From the NCBI RefSeq assembly GCF_900109115.1, contig NZ_FNYV01000006.1, positions 186,001 to 250,000 on the forward strand: a stretch of DNA of 64,000 nucleotides. The letters run 5' to 3'. Positions 52,227 to 61,974 of this stretch are shown here, one piece after another (the stretch's first letter is position 1; the number at the start of each line of letters is the position of its first letter). The notes below the pieces were generated by a model. The model saw only the letters and a list, made by a program, of their open reading frames with translations. It did not search any database and was not told the DNA's origin. The position numbers were made by a program, and so were the translations under genes. The DNA comes from Micromonospora phaseoli. GTDB lineage: Bacteria > Actinomycetota > Actinomycetes > Mycobacteriales > Micromonosporaceae.

Positions 52227-53024
52227 TCAGGTGTCGGCGGCGATGCCGTCGGCGATCGTGCGGGCCGCGGCGAGCAGTTTGGCCCGGACCACCCGGGCGG
52301 AGGTCATCATCTCGCTGGCCGGCAGGGCACAGGCCAGTACCGTCCGCCGTTCCATGTCCTTGTCCGGGTTGACCAGGACGGCGGCGCAGGCCACCCCCTG
52401 CCGGAACTGGCCCAGCTCCAACTGCATCCCACGCCGCTCCCCGGCCACCAGGTCGGCCTCGAACGCCTCCGGCGTGGTGAGGGTGGCGGTGGTGAACGGG
52501 CGCATTCCGTAGTCGCGCAGGTAGCGACCGCGCTGCTCGGCGGTGAGGGTGGCCAGCAGCGCCTTGCCGAGCGCCGTGGCGTGCGCCCCCTCGTCGAAGC
52601 CGGGCACGAGATCCTCCAGGTACGGCGACCGGTTGCCCTCCGCGACGGCGGTGATCGCCACCTGGCCGCCCACGAACCGGCCCAGATAGTGACTCCAGCC
52701 GGTCTCGATGGCGGCCCGGCGCAGGCTCTCGCCGATCGCCGGGGAACCGCGGAACGCCGCCACCAGCTCCCGGTAACGGTCGGCCACCTCCAGGCCCACG
52801 ATGTACGTGCCGTCCTCCCGACGGATCACGTAGCCCTCGTACGCGAGGGTGCGCACCAGGTGGTAGGTGGTGGCGACGGTCAACTCGCAGCGGCGGGCGA
52901 TCTGTTTCACCGTCAACCCGCGCGGGGCACGACCGACCGACTCAAGCACTCGAAGCGCGCGGGAGACACTCCGGATCAGGTCCGAAGGTTCCGCCAGGGG
53001 GTCACGCACAACCACCTCCGCCAC
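52227..53024 (-). CDS. IclR-family transcriptional regulator
   Basis: A 265-residue protein. The N-terminal winged helix reads SVSRALRVLESVGRAPRGLT, then VKQIARRCELTVATTYHLVR. The C-terminal effector domain contains GFDEGAHATALGKALLATL and MQLELGQFRQGVACAAVLVN, as usual in IclR. It is divergent from the MFS transporter, which it may control. Confidence 0.9.
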   Translation of the reverse strand: MAEVVVRDPLAEPSDLIRSVSRALRVLESVGRAPRGLTVKQIARRCELTVATTYHLVRTLAYEGYVIRREDGTYIVGLEVADRYRELVAAFRGSPAIGESLRRAAIETGWSHYLGRFVGGQVAITAVAEGNRSPYLEDLVPGFDEGAHATALGKALLATLTAEQRGRYLRDYGMRPFTTATLTTPEAFEADLVAGERRGMQLELGQFRQGVACAAVLVNPDKDMERRTVLACALPASEMMTSARVVRAKLLAAARTIADGIAADT

Positions 53025-53163
53025 CGGGGACTTACACCATATGAAAAAGTCGCCCGCCGCGAAACGCCTGATCGGGTGGAGGATCCAAGGTCATCGGAGC
53101 AGAGATGTGAGGTCGGACGCACTTTCCGTCGCCGAGATGCGGCTGACGTAGGTTGGCCCCACC

Positions 53164-54402
53164 ATGACCAACAGCGCCCCCGCCCACGCTCGGGAAGCCG
53201 CCGCACGGCCCGTCCGGGCGAGCGCCGTGGCGGTCGCCGTCACCATCGCCTGCGTCCTGCCGGTCTTCCTGGTCGGTGGCCTCGCCGTGCAGATGCGGGC
53301 CGAGTTGGGCTTCTCCCCCGCCGGGCTGGGGCTCGTCGTGGCGGTCTACTTCGGGGTCGGCGCGCTCGCCTCGGTGCCCTCCGGTGCGCTGGTCGAACGG
53401 TGGGGCGGTGCCGTGGTTGCCCGGACCGGCATCCTGGTCTCCGCCGGCAGTCTGCTCGCCGTGGCGCTGCTGGCCCGGTCCTATCCGGTGCTGTTCGGCC
53501 TGCTGGCCGTGGCCGGCACCGCGAACGCCTTCGGCCAGCTGTCCAGCAACGTCCTGCTGGCCCGGCACGTGCCGCCACGCCGGCAGGGCCTGTCGTTCGG
53601 CGTCAAACAGGCGGCCATCCCGATCTCCACGCTGCTGGCCGGCGCGGCGGTGCCCGCCCTCGCACTCACCGTCGGCTGGCGGTGGGCGTTCGTGGCCGCC
53701 GCCGCTGCCGCTCTGGCCACGCTGCCGGCCGTACCCTCGCAGGGCCCGCAACCAGCCCGCCCGGCCGCCGCCAGGACCGGCAGCGCGAGCGTGGGGCTGG
53801 TCGTCGTCGGGGTGGCCGCGACCCTCGCCGCGGGCGCGGCGAACGCCCTGGGCACCTTCGTGGTGGACGCCTCGGTCGACCGGGGTCTCGAGCCGGGCCT
53901 GGCGGGACTCACCCTGACCCTCGGCGGTGCCGTCTGCGTCGCCGCCCGGATCGGGGTCGGCTGGCTGGCCGATCGCCGCTCCGGCGGGCACATCAGCGTG
54001 ATAGCCGGCCTGCTGGTGGCCGGCGCGGTCGGGCTGGGCCTGCTCGCGGTCTCCGGCTCCGGGCCGCTGGTGGTCGGCGTACTGCTCGGCTTCGGGCTGG
54101 GCTGGTCCTGGCCGGGGCTGATGAACTTCGCGGTGGTCCAGCTACATCCCCAGGCGCCGGCCGCCGCCACCTCGATAACGCAGACCGGGGTGTACGCGGG
54201 CGGCTGCCTCGGCCCGCTCACGCTGGGCCCACTGGCCGCCGCGGCCGGCTACCCCGCGATGTGGCTCACGGCCGCCATCGCCATGCTCGCCGCCGCCGCC
54301 CTCATGCTCACCGCCACCCGCCTCCTCCCCCCTCCCGCGCCCTCCCCCAGCCCCAGCCCCAGCCCCTCCCCCAGCCCCAGCCCCAGCCCCAGCCCGAGTT
54401 GA
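53164..54402 (+). CDS. MFS transporter with a Pro-Ser repeat tail
   Basis: A 412-residue protein with 12 predicted transmembrane helices. The MFS A-motif-like loop is SGALVERWGGAVVART; HVPPRRQGLSFGVKQAAIPI is typical of CynX/MFS permeases. The C-terminal 20 residues are a (PS)n run encoded by a CCCCAG tandem repeat, and the stop codon lies in a palindromic repeat. Substrate unknown. Confidence 0.88.
   Translation: MTNSAPAHAREAAARPVRASAVAVAVTIACVLPVFLVGGLAVQMRAELGFSPAGLGLVVAVYFGVGALASVPSGALVERWGGAVVARTGILVSAGSLLAVALLARSYPVLFGLLAVAGTANAFGQLSSNVLLARHVPPRRQGLSFGVKQAAIPISTLLAGAAVPALALTVGWRWAFVAAAAAALATLPAVPSQGPQPARPAAARTGSASVGLVVVGVAATLAAGAANALGTFVVDASVDRGLEPGLAGLTLTLGGAVCVAARIGVGWLADRRSGGHISVIAGLLVAGAVGLGLLAVSGSGPLVVGVLLGFGLGWSWPGLMNFAVVQLHPQAPAAATSITQTGVYAGGCLGPLTLGPLAAAAGYPAMWLTAAIAMLAAAALMLTATRLLPPPAPSPSPSPSPSPSPSPSPSPS
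54344..54396 (+). repeat. CCCCAG hexanucleotide microsatellite
   Basis: Several tandem copies of CCCCAG, interrupted by CCCCTC, encode the Pro-Ser tail of the MFS transporter. Six-base units keep the frame when the copy number changes. Confidence 0.8.
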
Positions 54403-54458
54403 TCAAGAAGTTTGCGTCTGATTTTCGGGCGTGCGGCGACCAAAACCTCTTGATCAAC
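54398..54458. repeat. Dispersed-type palindromic repeat
   Basis: Arms GTTGATCAAGAAGTTT (54398-54413) and AAACCTCTTGATCAAC (54443-54458) match at 15 of 16 positions around a 29-base loop. It lies between convergent genes and contains the MFS stop codon. From memory GTTGATCAAGAGGTTT is common in Micromonospora intergenic DNA. Confidence 0.65.
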
Positions 54459-54491
54459 GGACCGGGAGGGGGTTGGGGGTGGGGGTGGGGG

Positions 54492-55565
54492 TTAGCTGGT
54501 GCGGTCGGCGATGTGGTCGCAGAGGGACTCCAGGGCGCGGCGGGCCGGCACGTCGGGCAGGGGGGCCAGCCGGGATCTGGCGTCCTCGGCGTAGCTGCGG
54601 ACGGTCTCCCGGGCGCGCTTGAGGGCGGGGGACTCGCGGAGCAGGCCGAGGGCCTCGGCGTGCAGGGCGTCGTCGGTCAGCGGGCCGGTGGAGAGGACCT
54701 CCCGCAACCGGGTGGACGAGGCGTCCGCGTCGTCCGACGCGAGAGCGTAGAGCACCGGCAGGGTCGGCACCCCCTCCCGCAGGTCGGTGCCGGGGGTCTT
54801 GCCCGACTCCGTCGACTCGCTGGCGATGTCGAGGAGGTCGTCGGAGAGCTGGAACGCCACGCCGATCGTCTCGCCGTACCCGGCCAGCGCCGCCACCTGC
54901 GCCGGGTCGGCACCGCCGAAGAGGCCACCGAAATGGGCGCTGGTGGCGATCAGCGAGCCGGTCTTCTCGGCGATCACCCGCAGGTAGTGCGCCACCGCAT
55001 CGTCGTCGGCGCGCGGGCCGACGGTTTCGGCGATCTGCCCGTGCACCAGCCGGGCGAAGGTACGCGCCTGCAGACGTACCGCCTCGGGGCCCAGCTCGGC
55101 CGCGACGTCCGCGGCCCGGGCGAAGAGGTAGTCGCCGACCAGGATGGCAACCGAGTTGGTCCACCGGGAGTTGGCGCTGGGCGCGCCCCGGCGCACCGAC
55201 GCCTCGTCCATCACGTCGTCGTGGTACAGCGTGGCCAGATGGGTCAGCTCCACCACCACGGCCGACGACACGACCTCCGGCCGGGTCGGATCGCCGAACT
55301 GGGCGCCCAGGGCCACCAGCAGCGGCCGGAAACGCTTACCGCCGGCCTCGACCAGGTGCCCGGCCGCCTCGGTCACGAACGGGTCGGCGCTGGCGATGCT
55401 GGCCCGCAGCTCCGACTCGACCGAACCCAGCACACCCAGCACGGACTCCTCGGTGGGCGGATCGGCGAGATGAAGGCCGAGCGCGCCGAACTGAGTCGCG
55501 CCGTGCCGGTTCCGGCGACCACCGGAGCCGGTGACACCTGAACCTTCGCCACCCCTAATCGCCAC
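54492..55565 (-). CDS. Polyprenyl diphosphate synthase (menaquinone side chain)
   Basis: A 357-residue trans-prenyltransferase. First Asp-rich motif LYHDDVMDEASVRRG, second FQLSDDLLDIASES; AGGKRFRPLL and GDYLFARA are also family blocks. It elongates farnesyl-PP to long prenyl chains. Downstream of nuoN and co-directional with it (102 bases apart), consistent with making the quinone used by complex I. GTG 55565 is chosen; other starts are possible. Confidence 0.9.
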   Translation of the reverse strand: MAIRGGEGSGVTGSGGRRNRHGATQFGALGLHLADPPTEESVLGVLGSVESELRASIASADPFVTEAAGHLVEAGGKRFRPLLVALGAQFGDPTRPEVVSSAVVVELTHLATLYHDDVMDEASVRRGAPSANSRWTNSVAILVGDYLFARAADVAAELGPEAVRLQARTFARLVHGQIAETVGPRADDDAVAHYLRVIAEKTGSLIATSAHFGGLFGGADPAQVAALAGYGETIGVAFQLSDDLLDIASESTESGKTPGTDLREGVPTLPVLYALASDDADASSTRLREVLSTGPLTDDALHAEALGLLRESPALKRARETVRSYAEDARSRLAPLPDVPARRALESLCDHIADRTS

Positions 55566-55667
55566 CACTCCACCATGCCACACACGTTCTACCTGCACCG
55601 GACCGGGGATACGAGGCGAGGGCCGGCCCACAGGCGGTGGGCCGGCCCTCGACGAACAGCTCCTGCC

Positions 55668-57218
55668 CTACCGGACGAAGTCCGCGGCCGAGGTGGCCAG
55701 GTCGAGCAGCGGCGCCGGCGCGACACCGAGCACCAGGGTGGCGAGCACCCCGATCACCAGCGCCGCCGAGGTCAGTCCGCCAGGAACGGCGACGGTCGGC
55801 GTCGACTCGCCCGGCTCGGAGAGCCACATCATCACCACGACCCGCAGGTACGGGAAGGCCAGCACCATGCTGCTCAGCACGCCGGCGATCACCAGCCACA
55901 CCTGCCCGCCCTCCAGGGCCGGGCCGAAGACCGCGAACTTGCTGGTGAAGCCGCTGGTCATCGGGATACCCGCGAAGGCGAGCAGGATGAAGGTGAAGGC
56001 CGAGGCGTACAGCGGTGACTTGCGGCCCAGACCGGCCCAGCGGGACAGGTGGGTGGCCTCCCCGTCGGCGTCCCGCACCAGCGTCACCACCGCGAACGCG
56101 GCCAGCACGGTGAAGCCGTACGCGACCAGGTAGAACATGGTGCCGGAGAGCCCTTCGCTGCCCGGCGCCAGCACACCGACCAGCAGGTAACCGGCGTTGG
56201 CGATCGACGAGTACGCCAGCAGCCGCTTGATGTCGGTCTGGGTCACCGCGAACAGCGCGCCGACCAGCATGGTGAGCACCGCCACCACGCCGAGCACCGG
56301 GGTGAAGTCCCACCGCGCGCCCTCGAAGGCGACGTGGAACACCCGCAGCAGGGCCCCGAACGCGGCGACCTTGGTGCACGCCGCCATGAACCCGGTCAAC
56401 GGCGTCGGCGCACCCTGGTACACGTCCGGCGTCCAGACGTGGAACGGTGCTGCCGCCGCCTTGAACAGCAGCCCGATGGCGACCAGAGCCATGCCGGCGA
56501 AGAGCAGCACCGGGCTCGCCGTCGAGTTCGCCACTGCCGCGTTGACGGTGGCGAAGTCGACGCCGGCCTGACGGTCGCCCAGACCGGCGGTGAAACCGTA
56601 GATGAGCGCCAGCCCGAACAGGAAGAACGCCGAGGCGTACGCGCCGAGCAGGAAGTACTTCATCGCCGCCTCCTGGCTCAGCAGTCGCCGGCGACGAGCC
56701 AGCGCGCAGAGCAGGTAGAGCGGCAGCGAGAAGACCTCGAGCGCGATGAACATGGTCAGCAGGTCGTTCGCCGACACGAAGATCAGCATTCCGGCGATGG
56801 CGAAGGTGGTCAGCGGGTACACCTCGCCGGCACCACCGACGTTCTCCGCCTGCCGCCGGTCCTCCGGGGAGTCGGCGGTCACCGCGGCGTGGGCGACGAA
56901 CGCCCCACCCCGCTCGACCGCACGCTCGCCGATCAGCAGCAGCGCCACCGCCGACAGCGCCAGGATCGCGCCCTGGAGGAACAGCGTCGGCCCGTCGACG
57001 GCGATCACCCCGATGGTGATCACCCGCTTGTCGGCGTTGAACACCACCATGGTCAGCGCCGCGAGCACCGCCAGCAGCGCCAGCGGCAGCTGGACGGGAT
57101 GCCGCAGCCGCCGGGGAACGAACGCCTCGACCAGCACCCCGAGCACCGCCGCGCTCAGCATGATCAGGATAGGTGCGAGTGCCGCATAGTCGATCGGCGG
57201 CAGTTCAAGCTCGGTCAC
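55668..57218 (-). CDS. nuoN: NADH-quinone oxidoreductase subunit N
   Basis: A 516-residue, 14-helix Mrp-antiporter-like subunit of complex I, in the membrane arm. Conserved stretches: FIALEVFSLPLYLLCALARR, AAPFHVWTPDVYQGAPTPLT and KRLLAYSSIANAGYLLVGVL. It is the last nuo gene. Its GTG start overlaps the stop of a 19-residue repeat-derived leader ORF. Confidence 0.96.
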   Translation of the reverse strand: MTELELPPIDYAALAPILIMLSAAVLGVLVEAFVPRRLRHPVQLPLALLAVLAALTMVVFNADKRVITIGVIAVDGPTLFLQGAILALSAVALLLIGERAVERGGAFVAHAAVTADSPEDRRQAENVGGAGEVYPLTTFAIAGMLIFVSANDLLTMFIALEVFSLPLYLLCALARRRRLLSQEAAMKYFLLGAYASAFFLFGLALIYGFTAGLGDRQAGVDFATVNAAVANSTASPVLLFAGMALVAIGLLFKAAAAPFHVWTPDVYQGAPTPLTGFMAACTKVAAFGALLRVFHVAFEGARWDFTPVLGVVAVLTMLVGALFAVTQTDIKRLLAYSSIANAGYLLVGVLAPGSEGLSGTMFYLVAYGFTVLAAFAVVTLVRDADGEATHLSRWAGLGRKSPLYASAFTFILLAFAGIPMTSGFTSKFAVFGPALEGGQVWLVIAGVLSSMVLAFPYLRVVVMMWLSEPGESTPTVAVPGGLTSAALVIGVLATLVLGVAPAPLLDLATSAADFVR

Positions 57219-57306
57219 CGGACCAGCCTTTCGTTCGCGACTGCGGGGCTCGCAAGCTCACTCCTCGCGCTCACCGGACCAGCCTTTCGTTCCGCGACTG
57301 CGGGGC
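57215..57306 (-). repeat. Duplicated start-codon repeat between nuoM and nuoN, encoding a leader ORF
   Basis: On the minus strand GAACGAAAGGCTGGTCCGGT is present twice, each copy ending in a GTG start. The first GTG (57274) opens a 19-codon frame, VSARSELASPAVANERLVR, whose TGA (57217-57215) overlaps the nuoN GTG. The GAGCCCCGCAGTCGCG part is also doubled. This matches a dispersed Micromonosporaceae-type repeat as I remember it. Confidence 0.6.
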
Positions 57307-58839
57307 TCATCGGCTCGCCTCCTGGAGGGTGTCCACCGTCGGGGCCGGGTCGGACCGACCGACGTCCTCCAGGGTCGCCTGGATGGCGGGGTTGATCACA
57401 TCCGTCACCGGCTTCGGGTAGAAGCCGAGCAGCACGATCAGCGCGATCAGCGGCGCGACCACGAACTTCTCGCGCAGGTTGAGGTCACGCTTCATCCCGT
57501 CGATCTCGGTCAGCGCCGGGTTCAGCGTGCCCTGGGTGGTGCGCTGCACCATCCACAGCACGTAGGCCGCCGCCAGGATGATGCCCAGCGTGGCGATGAT
57601 GGCGACCGGCTTGTTGACGGTGAAGGTGCCGATCAGTACGAGGAACTCGGAGACGAACGGTGCCGTGCCGGGCAGGGCCAGCGAGGCGAGGCCGGCGAAG
57701 AAGAGCACCCCGGCCAGCACCGGCACGAGCTTGCCGGCGCCACCGAAGTCACTGACCAGCGCCGAGCCCCGGCGGCTGATCAACATGCCGACCACCAGGA
57801 AGAGCAGGCCGGTGGCCAGCCCGTGGTTGACCATGTAGAGCACCGCACCGGTGCCCGCCTGGGTGGTGAAGGCGAAGATGCCCACGCCGATGAAGCCAAA
57901 GTGGGCGATCGACGTGTACGACACCAGCCGCTTCAGGTCGTTCTGCCCGACCGCCAGCAGCGCGGCGTAGATGATGCCGATCACCGCGAGGCCCAGCGCC
58001 CAGGGCGCGAACCACTGGGCCGCGTCCGGGAACAGCGGCAGGCAGTAGCGCAGGATGCCGAAGGTGCCGACCTTGTCCAGCACGCCGACCAGCAGCGCCG
58101 CGGCGCCGGCCGGCGCGGCACCACCGGCGTCCGGCAACCAGGTGTGGAACGGGAAGAACGGCGCCTTGATCGCGAAGGCGATGAAGAAGCCGAGGAAGAG
58201 CCAGCGCTCGGCGCCGGTGGAGATGTCCACCTCGGACAGCGCCACCCAGTCGAAGGTCTTGCCGCCGACGACCCACAGGCCGATCACGGCGGCCAGCATG
58301 AACAGGCCGCCGACCAGCGAGTAGAGGAAGAACTTGACGGCCGCGTACTGCCGCTGGTGGCCGCCGTAGCTGCCGATCAGGAAGTACATCGGCACCAGCA
58401 TGACCTCGAAGAACACGTAGAACAGGAAGACGTCGGCGGCGGCGAAGACACCGAGCATCGTGCATTCGAGGACGAGCAGCAGCGCGAAGTAGACCGGCAC
58501 CGAACGCTTCGAGGACTCGGCGTCGTGCCAGGAGGCGAGAATCACCAGCGGCACCAGCACCGCGATCAGCATCAGCATGACCAGCGCGATGCCGTCGGCG
58601 GCGAAGGTGAAGCTGACCCCCCAGTTCGGGATCCACGGGTACGACTCACGGAACTGGAAGCGCTGACCGTCGACCTGCCAGCTGACCCACATGACCACGG
58701 ACAGCGCCAGCACCAGCAGCGACCAGCCGAGCGCCACCTGCTTGGCCAGCGTGGGCCGGCTGCGCGGCAGGAGGGCGACCACCACGGCGCCGACCAGCGG
58801 TGCCACGGTGAGCACCGAGAGGAACGGGAAGTCGGACAT
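57307..58839 (-). CDS. nuoM: NADH-quinone oxidoreductase subunit M
   Basis: A 510-residue membrane subunit, a proton-pumping antiporter-like protein. Motifs: FEVMLVPMYFLIGSYGG, IKAPFFPFHTWLPDAGGAAP (with the pumping lysine) and KRLVSYTSIAHFGFIGVGIF. Length and position are normal. Confidence 0.97.
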   Translation of the reverse strand: MSDFPFLSVLTVAPLVGAVVVALLPRSRPTLAKQVALGWSLLVLALSVVMWVSWQVDGQRFQFRESYPWIPNWGVSFTFAADGIALVMLMLIAVLVPLVILASWHDAESSKRSVPVYFALLLVLECTMLGVFAAADVFLFYVFFEVMLVPMYFLIGSYGGHQRQYAAVKFFLYSLVGGLFMLAAVIGLWVVGGKTFDWVALSEVDISTGAERWLFLGFFIAFAIKAPFFPFHTWLPDAGGAAPAGAAALLVGVLDKVGTFGILRYCLPLFPDAAQWFAPWALGLAVIGIIYAALLAVGQNDLKRLVSYTSIAHFGFIGVGIFAFTTQAGTGAVLYMVNHGLATGLLFLVVGMLISRRGSALVSDFGGAGKLVPVLAGVLFFAGLASLALPGTAPFVSEFLVLIGTFTVNKPVAIIATLGIILAAAYVLWMVQRTTQGTLNPALTEIDGMKRDLNLREKFVVAPLIALIVLLGFYPKPVTDVINPAIQATLEDVGRSDPAPTVDTLQEASR

Positions 58840-58918
58840 TATGCGGCCTTACCTCCGTCGTCACTGTGCGGTCCGCCGGCGACGGCCGCCTGAGAGGCTG
58901 TCGGCCTCTTGAGGTCGA

Positions 58919-60877
58919 TCACGCCAACCACCCCGCCTGTACGGCCAGGAAGGCGGCCACCACCAGCAGCGCGCCGGTCAGGATCGAGGTGGCGTACGAC
59001 CGGACGAAGCCGGTCTGCAGCCGCCGGAGCCGGCTCGAACCGCCGCCGACGCCGGCCGCCAAGCCGTTGACCAGCCCGTCGATCCCCCGGTTGTCCAGGT
59101 AGACCAGTGCCCGGGTGAGGAAGACGCCCGGCTTCTCGAAGACCGCCTCGTTGACCGCGTCGGTGTACAGGTTCTTGCGGGCGGCGGTGACCAGCACCCC
59201 GGCCGGCTGCGGCTCGATCGCCGTGCCGCCCCGGAACAGGAACCAGCCCAGCAGGGCACCGAGCACGGTGACACCCAGCGACAGCGCGACGATCGCCCAG
59301 TGCGGAAGCACCGCGTCGTGGTGTGCTTCGGCGACCGCGAGGCCGGAGGTGGCGGTCAGCCAGTCCGGGACGGAGGTGGCCAGCAGCCAGCCGGCGCCCA
59401 GCGAGCCGATGCCGAGCAGGATCAGCGGGATGGTCATCAGCGGCGGGGACTCGTGCGGGTGCTCGATGTCCGTGGTCCAACGCTTCGGGCCGTGGAAGGT
59501 GAGCACGAAGAGCCGGGTCATGTAGAACGCGGTCAGCGCTGCGCCGAGCACCGCCGCCCCGCCGAACAGCCAGGCCGTCCAGCCCTCCCGCTCGAAGGCG
59601 GCGGCGATGATCGGTTCCTTGGAGAAGTACCCGGAGAACGGGAACATGCCGATGATGGCGAGCCAGCCCGCGCCGAAGGTCAGCCAGGTGATCTTCATGT
59701 ACTTCGACAGCCCGCCGAACCGGCGGATGTCCACCTGGTCGGACATGCCGTGCATGACCGAGCCGGCGCCGAGGAACATGTTCGCCTTGAAGAAGCCGTG
59801 CGCCAGCAGGTGCACGATGGCCAGCGCGTACGCCCCGCCGCCCAGACCGACGCCGAGGAACATGTAGCCGATCTGGCTCACCGTCGACCAGGCCAGCACC
59901 CGCTTGATGTCGTCCTTGGCGCAGCCGATGATCGCGCCGATCAGCAGCGTCAACGCGCCGACGCTGACCACCACCAGTTGCAGCGTGGCGTTGGCCGAGA
60001 AGATGATGTTGGAGCGGGCGATCAGGTAGACACCCGCGGTGACCATCGTCGCGGCGTGGATCAGCGCCGACACCGGGGTCGGGCCCTCCATCGCGTCCGG
60101 CAACCATGCCTGGAGCGGGAACTGGCCGGACTTGCCGGCCGCGCCGAGCAGCAACAGCAGGCCCATCGCCAGCACCGTGCCGCCGGCCAGCGCGCCAACC
60201 GAGTTGAACACCTCGTCGTACTGGGTGGTGCCCAGGGTGGCGAACATGATGAAGATGGCGATCGCCAGGCCGGCGTCGCCGACCCGGTTCATCAGGAACG
60301 CCTTCTTACCGGCGGTGGCGGCGGCCGGCTTGGTGTACCAGAAGGAGATCAGCAGGTACGACGCCAGACCGACGCCCTCCCAGCCGAAGTAGAGCATCAC
60401 GTAGTTGTTGCCGAGGACCAGCAGCAGCATGGCCGCGACGAACAGGTTGAAATAGGCGAAGAAGCGCCGCCGGCCCTCGTCGTGGGCCATGTACTCGACC
60501 GCGTACAGGTGGATCAGGAAGCCCACGCCGGTGATCAGCAGGACGAAGACCCCGGCCAGCGGGTCGAACAGCAGGCCGAAGTCCACGTGCAGACCGCCGA
60601 CCACGATGAAGTCCCAGAGACTCAGCTGGACCGACTTGTTCTCCAGGCCGCGCAGGCCGATGAAGTAGGTCAGACCGAGTAGGAACGCGGCACCGATGGA
60701 GGCCACCCCGAGCCAGTGTCCCCAACGGTCGGCCCGCCGCCCGAGCAACAGCAGGACCATCGCGCTGACCAGCGGGATCGCCACCAGCAGCCAGACGCTG
60801 CTCAGCAGCCCGTCGGCCGTCGCATACGTGACGGTCCCGGCGGGAGCAGCCTGGGCGTACGTCAAGATTTCGTCCAC
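58919..60877 (-). CDS. nuoL: NADH-quinone oxidoreductase subunit L
   Basis: A 652-residue membrane subunit with the long C-terminal lateral helix. Motifs: YFGWEGVGLASYLLISFWYT, GKSGQFPLQAWLPDAMEGPT and KRVLAWSTVSQIGYMFLGVG. The start is GTG 60877, 12 bases after nuoK. Confidence 0.97.
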   Translation of the reverse strand: MDEILTYAQAAPAGTVTYATADGLLSSVWLLVAIPLVSAMVLLLLGRRADRWGHWLGVASIGAAFLLGLTYFIGLRGLENKSVQLSLWDFIVVGGLHVDFGLLFDPLAGVFVLLITGVGFLIHLYAVEYMAHDEGRRRFFAYFNLFVAAMLLLVLGNNYVMLYFGWEGVGLASYLLISFWYTKPAAATAGKKAFLMNRVGDAGLAIAIFIMFATLGTTQYDEVFNSVGALAGGTVLAMGLLLLLGAAGKSGQFPLQAWLPDAMEGPTPVSALIHAATMVTAGVYLIARSNIIFSANATLQLVVVSVGALTLLIGAIIGCAKDDIKRVLAWSTVSQIGYMFLGVGLGGGAYALAIVHLLAHGFFKANMFLGAGSVMHGMSDQVDIRRFGGLSKYMKITWLTFGAGWLAIIGMFPFSGYFSKEPIIAAAFEREGWTAWLFGGAAVLGAALTAFYMTRLFVLTFHGPKRWTTDIEHPHESPPLMTIPLILLGIGSLGAGWLLATSVPDWLTATSGLAVAEAHHDAVLPHWAIVALSLGVTVLGALLGWFLFRGGTAIEPQPAGVLVTAARKNLYTDAVNEAVFEKPGVFLTRALVYLDNRGIDGLVNGLAAGVGGGSSRLRRLQTGFVRSYATSILTGALLVVAAFLAVQAGWLA

Positions 60878-60889
60878 CGGTGGGCCCCT

Positions 60890-61207
60890 CTAGTACTTCA
60901 ACAAGTTGGCGTCGTCGACGCTGGCGGAGCGTCGGGTACGGAAGATCGCCATGATGATGGCCAACCCGACCACGACCTCGGCCGCCGCCACCACCATCAC
61001 GAAGAACGCCATGATCTGGCCGTTGAGGTCACCGTTCATCCGGCTGAAGGTGACCAGCGCCAGGTTGGCCGCGTTGAGCATCAGCTCGACACACATGAAC
61101 AGCACGATCGCGTTGCGCCGAACCAGCACCCCGGCCGCACCGATGGTGAACAGCACCGCCGAGAGGACCAGGTAGTAGTTCGGTTCGACCGAGAAGAAGT
61201 CGCTCAC
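60890..61207 (-). CDS. nuoK: NADH-quinone oxidoreductase subunit K
   Basis: A 105-residue, three-helix subunit with the conserved membrane glutamates (LFMCVELMLNAANLALVTFS; VVAAAEVVVGLAI). It overlaps nuoJ by four bases. Confidence 0.96.
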   Translation of the reverse strand: MSDFFSVEPNYYLVLSAVLFTIGAAGVLVRRNAIVLFMCVELMLNAANLALVTFSRMNGDLNGQIMAFFVMVVAAAEVVVGLAIIMAIFRTRRSASVDDANLLKY

Positions 61208-61974
61208 TTTTCAGTGCCCTTCAACGTGGTCTCCTCGGCCGTCAGCTCCCGCACCGGCAGGATGTCCGGCGTGCTCCGGTCGCTGAGCCGACCGTCCGGC
61301 AGGCGGGCCGGGGTGGCGACCGACGAGGAGGTGGCGAAGACGCCCGGACCGGGCCTCGGTCCGGGGTAGTTGCCGGGCGCGAAGCGGGCCTTCATGGTGG
61401 CCACCTGATCGCGCTTGTCCTCCTTGCGCCGCTCGACGTGCGCCAGGATCATGCCGCCGATGGTGGCGGTGATCAGCAGCGCCGCGGTGAGCTCGAACGC
61501 GAAGACGTAGTCGGTGAAGAGCAGCCGGGCGATTCCCTGCACGTTGCCGCCGGAGTTGGCTTGCTCCAGGCCCACCGGCACGGTGCCCTCGGTGGCCCGG
61601 TAGACCCCGCTGCCGAGCAGGACGGCGAAGCCCACGCCCAACCCGATCGCCGCGATCCGCTGGCCGCGCAGCACCTCGATCAGCGAGTCGGACGCCTCGC
61701 GGCCCACCAGCATCAGCACGAACAGGAAGAGCATCATGATCGCGCCGGTGTAGACGATGATCTGCACCATGCCGATGAACGGGCCGGCCTGCAGGACGTA
61801 GAACACGCCCAGGCTGAGCATGGTCAGCACCAGCCAGAGCGCCGAGTGCACCGCGTTGCGGGACGCGACCATGCCGATCGCGCCGGCCAGGGCGAGCGGG
61901 GCGAGGATCCAGAAGGTCACCGCCTCGCCGCCGGAGACCGCGCCGGAGGCGGCGAGCAGCGTCGAGGTGTTCAT
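61204..61974 (-). CDS. nuoJ: NADH-quinone oxidoreductase subunit J
   Basis: A 256-residue subunit with five N-terminal helices (FIGMVQIIVYTGAIMMLFLF). The C-terminal part (about 190-256) is hydrophilic and Pro-rich, longer than in E. coli (184 aa), as in other actinobacteria. It overlaps nuoI by ATGA. Confidence 0.96.
   Translation of the reverse strand: MNTSTLLAASGAVSGGEAVTFWILAPLALAGAIGMVASRNAVHSALWLVLTMLSLGVFYVLQAGPFIGMVQIIVYTGAIMMLFLFVLMLVGREASDSLIEVLRGQRIAAIGLGVGFAVLLGSGVYRATEGTVPVGLEQANSGGNVQGIARLLFTDYVFAFELTAALLITATIGGMILAHVERRKEDKRDQVATMKARFAPGNYPGPRPGPGVFATSSSVATPARLPDGRLSDRSTPDILPVRELTAEETTLKGTEK

Noticed and set aside
52581..55541. 986-residue open frame on the plus strand
   Set aside because: It crosses the IclR, MFS and prenyltransferase genes in other frames and is mostly Arg/Gly-rich; a GC-driven shadow.
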